Assembly: GCA_903834645.1 (NCBI GenBank) | Contig: CAILKA010000076.1 | Location: 1 to 5,283, forward strand | Length of the DNA stretch: 5,283 nt | DNA from: an uncultured beta proteobacterium | GTDB taxonomy: Bacteria; Pseudomonadota; Gammaproteobacteria; Burkholderiales; Burkholderiaceae_C | Direction of reading: 5' to 3' | In this document: piece after piece, positions 1 through 5,283 of the stretch | How the letters are laid out: the number at the start of each line of letters is the position of its first letter | How positions within the stretch are numbered: position 1 is the first letter of the stretch | The notes under the pieces: model-generated | What the model was told of the DNA's origin: nothing | Database searches by the model: none | What the model saw: the letters and a program-made list of their open reading frames with translations, nothing else | Translations under genes and position numbers: made by a program

Positions 1-1179
1 GCTGCCGTCGCAGAGCGCCAGCGCACGGTGCAGCAGGTTCTCGAGTTCGCGCACGTTGCCCGGCAGCGTCTGCACGGCAAGCCGCTCCACGCACGCCGCA
101 CTGAGCTCGGGCACCCCAGCCAGCCCCGCCTCCGCCGCGATGCGCTCCAGGAGGGCCTCGCAGATCGGCCCGATGTCGGCCAGGCGCTCGCGCAGCGGCG
201 GCACGTGAATGCGGATGACGTTGAGACGGTAGTACAGGTCCTGGCGGAAGCGTGCGGCCTGCACCTCCTCGGCCAGGTCCTTGTGCGTGGCGCTGAGCAG
301 ACGTACGTTGACGGGCACCTCCGCCACCGCACCCACCGGCCGGATGGCCCGCTCCTGCACCGCGCGCAGCAGCTTGCTCTGCATCGCCAGCGGCAGGTCC
401 CCGATCTCGTCGAGAAAGAGCGTGCCGCCCTGCGCGGCCTGGAAGAAGCCGATGCGATCCTCCTGCGCGCCGGTGAAGGCCCCCTTGCGGTAGCCGAAGA
501 ACTCGGCCTCCAGCAGCGACTCCGGGATGGCGCCACAGTTCACCGCGACGAAGGGCGCACCGGCACGCGCCGAGCACTCGTGGATGGCGTGCGCCACGAG
601 CTCCTTGCCTGTCCCGGATTCACCCTGCACCAGCACCGGCGCCATGCTGCGCGCGACCTTGCCGATGAGCGAGCGAACCTGCTGCATCGCCTCCGACTGC
701 CCGACCAGACGCGCAAGCGCGCGCGAGCCACCCTGGTTGGCCTGTGCCGCGGCCAGGCCTCGGGCTGACACCGAAGCCGGGGCATCACCCACGGGCTCGG
801 GAGGCACGCGGCCCAGGGCCGAGGCGATGACCGCGCGAAGGTGGCGCAGATCCACGGGTTTGGTCAGGTAGTCGAACGCACCGGCCTTCAAGGCTTCCAC
901 CGCGTTTTCGGCCGAGCCGAAGGCCGTGATCACCACGACGCGCTCGCCCCGGCCGGTCGCTTCGAGCCGCATCAGCAGCTCCAGGCCCGTCCCGTCGGGC
1001 AGACGCATGTCGGTCACCACTGCATGGAAGGTGCCCGCCTGGAGCAGCTCCCAGGCCTCGGCCAGGCAGGCGGCGCACTCGACGTCATAGCCTTCCCTCA
1101 CCAGCGTGAGCTCGTAAAGGGTGAGCAGGTCGGGCTCGTCGTCCACGACGAGCACGCGGTGCCGCTGGGTCTCGTTCAA
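1..1179 (-). CDS. pilR: Sigma-54-dependent response regulator PilR (3' end outside window)
   Basis: NtrC-family regulator that, once phosphorylated by PilS, should remodel sigma-54 RNA polymerase to switch on pilin and other type IV pilus promoters. The window holds 393 codons without a frameshift. Receiver domain: acidic pocket D13-D14, phospho-acceptor D57 (VVTDMRLPDG), T85 and K107. A linker of about 45 residues rich in Ala, Pro and Gln follows. The AAA+ domain has Walker A GESGTGKE (K192), the sigma-54 contact loop GAFTGA (233-238), Walker B LFLDEIG (D257-E258), Arg-finger region FRQDLYYRLN (R312, R318) and sensor II GNVRELEN (R377). The C-terminal Fis-type HTH lies beyond base 1. The start is taken as TTG at 1179: this frame has no ATG or GTG further upstream that fits, a perfect GGAGGT lies 9 nt before it, and TTGA overlaps the pilS stop. 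The first in-frame alternative is GTG at codon 9, which would cut into the first receiver strand. The PilR rather than generic NtrC name rests on the adjacent six-helix PilS kinase. Confidence 0.93.
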   Translation of the reverse strand, partial: MNETQRHRVLVVDDEPDLLTLYELTLVREGYDVECAACLAEAWELLQAGTFHAVVTDMRLPDGTGLELLMRLEATGRGERVVVITAFGSAENAVEALKAGAFDYLTKPVDLRHLRAVIASALGRVPPEPVGDAPASVSARGLAAAQANQGGSRALARLVGQSEAMQQVRSLIGKVARSMAPVLVQGESGTGKELVAHAIHECSARAGAPFVAVNCGAIPESLLEAEFFGYRKGAFTGAQEDRIGFFQAAQGGTLFLDEIGDLPLAMQSKLLRAVQERAIRPVGAVAEVPVNVRLLSATHKDLAEEVQAARFRQDLYYRLNVIRIHVPPLRERLADIGPICEALLERIAAEAGLAGVPELSAACVERLAVQTLPGNVRELENLLHRALALCDGS

Positions 1180-3104
1180 CTCTCGCCCACCTCCGAGCCG
1201 GACAGGCCTGCAGGCCGGCGCATCACGATCACGAACACATTGCAGTGACGCTCGTCGGGCGGCTTGAGACGGAACTCGATCGACGCCCCATGCCGCTCGC
1301 ACAGTTCGCGGCAAATATACAGGCCCAGTCCCGAGCCCCGGCTGCGAGTCGAGAAGAAGGGTTCGAAGAGGTGCCGCTCCACGGCCGGCGGGATGGGAGC
1401 GCCATCGCTGGCCAGGGCGATCACGGCGCTGGCGTCGTCGCGCCGGGCCAGCCGCAGCTGGATCGATCCCGGCCCGCCGGAGCCGTGGCGGCGCGCGTTG
1501 TCGAGCAGATTGACGAGCACACGCCGCAGGTGTTCGGCATCGAACATCACCGGCAGGGCCCCCGCAGGCAGGTCCAGCCGCACGGTCTCAGGAGCCGTGG
1601 CGTGCCCGCTGGCGGTGGCCATCCAGTCGGCCACGACGGCCGACACCACGGATCGGGCGTCGCAGGCCGATGGCTCGGCCCGGCCGGGCGCCGTGACCGC
1701 CTCCAGCACGTCGCCCACGATGCGCTGCAACCGCCTGACGTTGTCGTCGACCATGCGCGACAACTGCTGCTGCCCGGGCGTGCCCACCTCCTCGCCGAGC
1801 AGCTGGTTGGCCTGCGCGATGGCCGCCAGCGGGTTGCGGATCTCGTGCGCGATGCCGGCGGACATCCGCCCCATGGCGGCGAGCTTGTCCTGGCGAGCAC
1901 GCGCCTGCACGGTACGGGCGTCCTCCAGGAAGAGCACGCAGTAATCCTCACCGGCCGCCTGGCCCTGGCCATCAGCGCCCTGCGCCATCTGGCCGCGCGT
2001 GAAGCGCATGCGCACGATCACCGAGCGGGGCGCACCGTCTGGGAAGCGCAACTCGAGCAGGCGCCCGGCCTCCGGCCAGGCCTCGCCCTGGAAGGCGCCT
2101 TCCACCGCCTGGACCAGTACGCCCCCGCTGGTCTCCTGGGCCAGCGGATAGGGAGGCTCTGGCGAGTGATCACCCCCCGCGACCAGCGTCCGCGCGGCCG
2201 GGTTGGCCGCCTGCACGCACAGCCGCCTGTCCACCACGAGCACGCCCTCGGCCATCTCGTCGAGCACGAGCCGGTTCAGCTCGGCCTGCCTGCGGGCCAT
2301 CTCGAGGCTGCCTGCAGCCGCCCGCTCCTCGCGCACGAGCCGCGTCGTCAGCTCGCTCGTCAGCAAGGCGATGACGAAGAAGCCGATCCCGGTGAAGCCC
2401 TGCTGCGCGAGCACGATCATCCCCTCGGGCGACCCGGCTGCGGCGCGCGAGCCCACGGCCAGCAGCATCAGGGACACGGCCGCCGCGGTGCCGAGCGCGA
2501 GCACGCGCGAACTCAGCACGCCCGCCATCAGCACCGGCAGCACGAGCAGCGCCGTGTAGCTCGATGCAGCCTCCGACTGCAGGACGTGCAGCGCGAAGAA
2601 GGCCAGCAGGTCGACGCCTATCGTCAGCAGCCACCGCGCCTGGGCGTGACGCTGCAGGTCGGCAACCGCCATCAAGGCGCGCAGCCGGGGCACCAGCCAC
2701 AGCCCGAGTGCCTGGACCGCATACAGCCCGGCGATCACGCTCATCGGCCAGGAAGTCACCAGGCCGAGGCCGGCGCCCACGAACTGCACGCCCACCAGGG
2801 CCGCGGCCACGACCACCCGCGCGATAAGGTAGACACGCAGGATGCGCAGCTGCGACTGCTCGCCTTCGGCCGGCCAGCCCCCGGGCTCTGCCGGATGGCG
2901 GCTCGGAGCCCCTCGTGCCGATGCAGCGGTCGGAGCAGGTCGCGCGGGTGGCTGACGCGGAACCTGGCGGCGGTCACGCCGCCGCCGCTCGGCCACCAGC
3001 CACCTCGTCTCGCTCCCGCCCGGCTGTGCATCGGCGTCAGGGCGCCGCGCCTCGGGCTCCGCCTCGCGCCCCGGCTCTCGGGCCGGCGCCGAATCAGCGG
3101 TCAT
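1176..3104 (-). CDS. pilS: Two-component sensor histidine kinase PilS
   Basis: Inner-membrane kinase paired with PilR, expected to sense a membrane signal (in Pseudomonas, pilin level) and phosphorylate PilR. 642 residues in order: a hydrophilic tail rich in Arg, Pro, Ala and Glu (1-84); about six membrane helices between 88 and 250; a short charged coiled segment (256-278); a PAS-like domain (about 278-395) with a Gln/Gly-rich insertion near 371-386; a dimerisation domain with the H box AHEIRNPLAA (H420); and an ATPase domain with N box NLLDNARRH (532-540), F box LFEPFFST (579-586) and G2 box RGSGLGLYICRE (589-600). The G1 box reads SDGAPIPP instead of the usual DNGPGIPP. Six helices plus PAS matches the PilS architecture; at 642 residues it exceeds the roughly 530 of the Pseudomonas protein, mainly through the tail. 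ATG at 3104 overlaps the upstream stop by 4 bp (ATGA), which favours this start although no Shine-Dalgarno is visible; GTG at 2996 is an alternative. It precedes pilR with overlapping ends. Confidence 0.92.
   Translation of the reverse strand: MTADSAPAREPGREAEPEARRPDADAQPGGSETRWLVAERRRRDRRQVPRQPPARPAPTAASARGAPSRHPAEPGGWPAEGEQSQLRILRVYLIARVVVAAALVGVQFVGAGLGLVTSWPMSVIAGLYAVQALGLWLVPRLRALMAVADLQRHAQARWLLTIGVDLLAFFALHVLQSEAASSYTALLVLPVLMAGVLSSRVLALGTAAAVSLMLLAVGSRAAAGSPEGMIVLAQQGFTGIGFFVIALLTSELTTRLVREERAAAGSLEMARRQAELNRLVLDEMAEGVLVVDRRLCVQAANPAARTLVAGGDHSPEPPYPLAQETSGGVLVQAVEGAFQGEAWPEAGRLLELRFPDGAPRSVIVRMRFTRGQMAQGADGQGQAAGEDYCVLFLEDARTVQARARQDKLAAMGRMSAGIAHEIRNPLAAIAQANQLLGEEVGTPGQQQLSRMVDDNVRRLQRIVGDVLEAVTAPGRAEPSACDARSVVSAVVADWMATASGHATAPETVRLDLPAGALPVMFDAEHLRRVLVNLLDNARRHGSGGPGSIQLRLARRDDASAVIALASDGAPIPPAVERHLFEPFFSTRSRGSGLGLYICRELCERHGASIEFRLKPPDERHCNVFVIVMRRPAGLSGSEVGES
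1189..1194 (-). promoter_or_regulatory. Ribosome binding site of pilR
   Basis: On the minus strand GGAGGT, a full match to the consensus Shine-Dalgarno sequence, sits inside the last codons of pilS and 9 nt before a TTG. It is the strongest such site near any start in the window and is the main reason to accept TTG at 1179 as the start of pilR. The pilS stop TGA overlaps the start (TTGA), so ribosomes finishing pilS could also re-initiate here. Confidence 0.75.
2966..2983 (-). repeat. Perfect 7-bp GC inverted repeat in 5' part of pilS
   Basis: GGCGGCG and CGCCGCC are separated by a 4-base loop (GTCA on the plus strand). In pilS mRNA this would form a stable hairpin over codons of the Arg-rich stretch RRRDRRQ, starting 10 nt downstream of the possible GTG start at 2996. 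It may simply follow from Arg codons CGG and CGC next to each other. No U-run follows it, so it is not a terminator. Confidence 0.3.
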
Positions 3105-3382
3105 GGCCCACGCGGGCCTGCCGCCGCATGTTCGGCGCCGCAGTAGAGGTTCCCACCCGACTGCACCGCGTCGGGCGCGGGCAGGTGCAAGCCGCAGTGC
3201 GCGCAGCGCACCATGTCCTGGGCCGACCCTGCCGGGCTCGGCGCCGACGCCGGAGGCGGGGCCGCAGACGGGGCATCAGGACGCGGGTCGCTCCCACGCC
3301 CGCGCCCGGCCCCGCGCTTGCGCCCCAGCAGCGCCCAAAGTGCCACCGCCACCACCAGCAAGACGACGAGAAGCTTAGTCAT
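3101..3382 (-). CDS. PP0621-type small membrane-anchored Cys/His protein
   Basis: 93-residue protein of unknown function that resembles the PP0621 family of short proteins found next to pilS in pseudomonads and betaproteobacteria; this assignment is from recall of the family, not from a search. An N-terminal hydrophobic helix (about 3-20) is followed by the basic stretch RKRGAGRGRG, which by the positive-inside rule should lie in the cytoplasm. A flexible Pro/Ala/Ser linker (31-53) leads to a C-terminal module with C60-x2-C63, H66, a YCGAEH motif (C81, H85) and an LPAPDAV turn. C60, C63, C81 and H85 could bind one zinc ion, which is inference. The gene begins 24 bp after the ypjD-like stop, has no clear Shine-Dalgarno, and its stop overlaps the pilS ATG by 4 bp, so its translation is probably coupled to pilS. 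It could be a small accessory partner of either neighbour. Confidence 0.82.
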   Translation of the reverse strand: MTKLLVVLLVVAVALWALLGRKRGAGRGRGSDPRPDAPSAAPPPASAPSPAGSAQDMVRCAHCGLHLPAPDAVQSGGNLYCGAEHAAAGPRGP

Positions 3383-3406
3383 GGGCGTGTGGCGTGCCGC
3401 CGTGCC

Positions 3407-4204
3407 TCAGGAGGCGCGCTCGAGCAGCACCTCGAGCACGAAACGCGAGCCGACGTAGGCCAGCTGCAGCACGATCACGCCCGCATAGAGCCAGCGCGTG
3501 GCCTGCTGGCCGCGCCAGCCGCGCCAGTGGCGCCCGGCCAGCAGCAGAGCAAAGATCACCCAGCTCAACAGAGACAGCACCGTCTTGTGGTCCCAGCGCC
3601 AGTGCGCCGTGGTCAGAGTCCCGAGCACGATGGCGGCGGTCAGCACGCCGAAGCCAGCCTTCACGAACAGGAAGGTGAGCCGCTCGAGTTGGAGCAGCGG
3701 CAGCCCGAAGGGCCCGGTGAGACTTTTACGCTGGCGCAAGCGGCGCTCCGCGCTGTCGAGCAGCAGACCATGCAGCACGGCCGCGCCGAACAACCCGTAG
3801 GAACCCACGCCCAGCAGCCAATGCAACGACCCCCAGCTCGAGCCAAGCGTGCGCGCCTCACCCGGAAAGACGAGCTCGAGCCCCACGGCCAGCGCACCCA
3901 GCGCCGCGAGCACGCGCCGCACGCCCGGCAGCGGCACCAGACGACTCTCGAAGGCGTGCACGAGCAGCACCCCGCACACCGTGAGGGAGAGCACCGGCCC
4001 GAAGCCCAGCCGCACGCTGCCCGCGCCCGCCCCGCCGATCTCGAGGGCCAGCAACCCGGCGTGGCCGGCGATGCCGAGTACGAACACCCGCGCGGCCAGC
4101 CGTCCGAGGACCTCCCCGGGCCAGGCCGCCAACACGTAACTGCTCACGGCCAACAGGGCGAGCAGCAGGGTCCACGGGCCCGGCAGGGCGGCAGATAGAA
4201 TCAT
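3407..4204 (-). CDS. ypjD: CcsA/YpjD-like integral membrane protein (cytochrome c assembly family)
   Basis: 265-residue, very hydrophobic protein with about eight membrane helices (roughly 8-28, 36-57, 67-87, 95-113, 129-149, 178-198, 208-225, 237-258). It resembles the YpjD branch of the CcsA/CcmC cytochrome c assembly superfamily: SLHWLLGVGSYG (H128) and HWRWDHKTVLSLLSW (201-215, H206) match the His-containing segments of that branch. It lacks the tryptophan-rich WWD heme loop that defines true heme-handling CcsA and CcmC proteins, so a role in cytochrome c maturation is not established; H48, H128 and H206 could ligate heme, which is inference. In E. coli ypjD also lies beside ffh, and the gene pair is kept here as a divergent arrangement. 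ATG at 4204 is the only reasonable start; the segment before it has no good Shine-Dalgarno. It is probably the first gene of an operon continuing into the PP0621-type gene, pilS and pilR. The gene symbol follows the E. coli neighbour and is not proof of equivalence. Confidence 0.85.
   Translation of the reverse strand: MILSAALPGPWTLLLALLAVSSYVLAAWPGEVLGRLAARVFVLGIAGHAGLLALEIGGAGAGSVRLGFGPVLSLTVCGVLLVHAFESRLVPLPGVRRVLAALGALAVGLELVFPGEARTLGSSWGSLHWLLGVGSYGLFGAAVLHGLLLDSAERRLRQRKSLTGPFGLPLLQLERLTFLFVKAGFGVLTAAIVLGTLTTAHWRWDHKTVLSLLSWVIFALLLAGRHWRGWRGQQATRWLYAGVIVLQLAYVGSRFVLEVLLERAS
4171..4201 (+). promoter_or_regulatory. Candidate sigma-70 promoter of ffh inside the ypjD-like gene
   Basis: TAGAAT at 4196-4201 matches five of six bases of the -10 consensus and is one of the few AT-rich hexamers in this region. 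The best upstream partner, TCCACG at 4171-4176, matches only three of six -35 bases at a long 19-bp spacing. If used, transcription would start near 4208 and leave a leader of about 25 nt before the ffh ATG. It overlaps the first codons of the divergent gene. Seen by eye only. Confidence 0.25.
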
Positions 4205-4232
4205 TTCGCCAGTTTACTTTCGGCGCACCCGC

Positions 4233-5283
4233 ATGGCTTCCACTCTCTCCGACCGATTGTCACGCCTCGTCAAGACGATGCGCGGGCAGGCGCGCATCAC
4301 GGAGAGCAACGTCCAGGACATGCTGCGCGAGGTGCGCATGGCGCTGCTGGAGGCCGACGTGGCGCTGCCCGTCGTGCGCGACTTCATCGCCCGCGTCAAG
4401 GACAAGGCCCTCGGGCAGGAAGTGGTGGGATCGCTCAACCCGGGCCAGGCCTTCGTGGGCATCGTGCACAGCGAGCTGGCGCGCACGATGGGCGCCGTCG
4501 ACGAGGCGGGCGCACCGCTGCCGGGAGCCTCGGAACTGAACCTGGCCACCCAGCCGCCAGCCGTGATCCTCATGGCGGGTCTGCAGGGCGCGGGCAAGAC
4601 GACGACGACGGCCAAGCTCGCCCGCCACCTGATCGAGCGGCGCAAGAAGAAGGTGCTGACGGTGTCGGCAGACATCTACCGCCCGGCCGCCATCGAGCAG
4701 TTGCGTACCGTGACCCGGCAAGCCGGCGCCGAATGGTTCCCGAGCGAGGCTGCACAGTCGCCGCGCGACATTGCCCGCACCGCGCTCGACCATGCACGGC
4801 GCCACCACTTCGACGTGCTGATCGTCGACACCGCCGGCCGCCTGGGAGTGGACGAGGCCATGATGGCCGAGATCCGCGCGCTGCACGCGGAGCTGCTGCC
4901 CATCGAGACGCTGTTCGTCGTCGATGCGATGCAGGGCCAGGACGCGGTCAACACGGCCAAGGCCTTCCGCGATGCGCTGCCGCTCACGGGCGTGGTGCTC
5001 ACCAAGCTCGATGGCGATGCGCGCGGAGGCGCGGCGCTGTCGGTGCGGCAGATCACCGGCGTACCCATCAAGTTTGCAGGCGTGTCCGAGAAGATCGACG
5101 GCCTGGAGCCCTTCGACGCCGAGCGCCATGCCGGGCGCGTGCTGGGCATGGGCGACATCGTCGCGCTGGTGGAGGAGGTCCGCAAGGGCGTGGACACGGC
5201 GGCGGCCGAGAAGCTCGCCGCCAAGGTCAAGAGCGGCGACGCCTTCGATCTCAACGACTTCCTCACCCAGATCTCGCAGATGA
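4233..5283 (+). CDS. ffh: Signal recognition particle protein Ffh (3' end outside window)
   Basis: SRP54-type GTPase that binds 4.5S RNA and signal sequences of nascent membrane proteins and docks with FtsY at the membrane. The window carries 350 codons plus one base, in frame throughout. The N domain helices (1-about 90) begin MASTLSDRLSRLVKTMRG and include the family segment ITESNVQDMLREVRMALLEADV. The G domain has G1 GLQGAGKT (116-123), the G2/insertion-box segment DIYRPAA (from 147), G3 DTAGR (199-203), G4 TKLD (257-260) and the closing GVSEK (283-287) followed by IDGLEPF. LGMGDIVALVE marks the linker to the Met-rich M domain, of which only the first helices (ending FLTQISQM) are in view; a full Ffh is about 450 residues. 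ATG at 4233 fits the usual N-terminus, though no Shine-Dalgarno precedes it. It is divergent from the ypjD-like gene with 28 bp between starts. Confidence 0.97.
   Translation, partial: MASTLSDRLSRLVKTMRGQARITESNVQDMLREVRMALLEADVALPVVRDFIARVKDKALGQEVVGSLNPGQAFVGIVHSELARTMGAVDEAGAPLPGASELNLATQPPAVILMAGLQGAGKTTTTAKLARHLIERRKKKVLTVSADIYRPAAIEQLRTVTRQAGAEWFPSEAAQSPRDIARTALDHARRHHFDVLIVDTAGRLGVDEAMMAEIRALHAELLPIETLFVVDAMQGQDAVNTAKAFRDALPLTGVVLTKLDGDARGGAALSVRQITGVPIKFAGVSEKIDGLEPFDAERHAGRVLGMGDIVALVEEVRKGVDTAAAEKLAAKVKSGDAFDLNDFLTQISQM

Noticed and set aside
241..256. TGGC-N-TGC pattern resembling a sigma-54 promoter
   Set aside because: It lies inside the pilR AAA+ coding region on the strand opposite the gene, matches only the minimal GG/GC core, and such matches are expected by chance at this GC content.
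28..768. Plus-strand open frame of 246 codons opposite pilR
   Set aside because: The minus strand carries the intact AAA+ domain with Walker A, GAFTGA and Walker B here. The plus-strand product has no recognisable motif.
1245..3146. Plus-strand open frame of 633 codons running opposite nearly all of pilS
   Set aside because: Its product is a His/Arg/Gln/Pro-rich sequence with no recognisable domain, as expected from the complement of a high-GC gene whose codon bias suppresses stops. The minus-strand frame encodes a complete histidine kinase with all boxes in order.
3383..3406. Possible terminator between the ypjD-like and PP0621-type genes
   Set aside because: The 24-bp gap has no stem followed by a T-run on the minus strand, and it is too short for a terminator plus a new promoter, so it supports an operon.
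2915..4198. Plus-strand open frame of 427 codons opposite the ypjD-like and PP0621-type genes
   Set aside because: Low-complexity Arg/Ala/Gln/His/Pro product without domains. The minus-strand genes have membrane helices and family motifs in frame, so this is an antisense shadow.
4260..5129. Minus-strand open frame of 289 codons opposite ffh
   Set aside because: The plus strand holds all Ffh GTPase motifs in one frame. The opposite product is a His/Arg/Gly/Leu-rich shadow.

Overview
This is a compact, very GC-rich chromosomal segment with no mobile-element, phage, CRISPR or RNA-gene signal. The base composition, the codon choice (G or C in nearly every third position) and the gene order ffh / YpjD-like CcsA protein / PP0621-type small protein / pilS / pilR point to a betaproteobacterium, most likely of the Burkholderiales. 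The species cannot be named from the sequence.

Layout. Four genes lie head to tail on the minus strand and read from the middle of the window towards base 1. They are a multi-pass CcsA/YpjD-type membrane protein (4204 to 3407), a 93-residue PP0621-type protein with one membrane helix and a Cys/His cluster (3382 to 3101), the histidine kinase PilS (3104 to 1176), and the sigma-54-dependent response regulator PilR (1179 to beyond base 1, C-terminal HTH missing). The genes are separated by 24 bp, a 4-bp ATGA overlap and a TTGA overlap respectively. No terminator or promoter-sized gap lies between them, so they look like one operon with translational coupling. On the plus strand ffh, the protein subunit of the signal recognition particle, starts at 4233 and runs off the right edge within its M domain. 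Only 28 bp separate its start from that of the ypjD-like gene, so the divergent promoters must lie partly inside coding sequence.

Function. PilS and PilR form the two-component system that controls type IV pilus (pilin) transcription through sigma-54. All catalytic residues of PilR that fall in the window are present. PilS keeps its phospho-accepting histidine, N box, F box and G2 box, but its G1 box is unusual. Ffh delivers nascent membrane proteins to the translocon. The YpjD-like and PP0621-type proteins have no firmly assigned function. Their place between ffh and pilSR suggests an envelope role, but this is inference.

I see no new multi-gene system. The points worth checking are local: the divergent promoters packed around 28 bp, the TTG start of pilR with a perfect Shine-Dalgarno sequence, the long basic Pro/Arg-rich N-terminus of PilS with an alternative GTG start and a hairpin, the altered PilS G1 box, and the small Cys/His protein.
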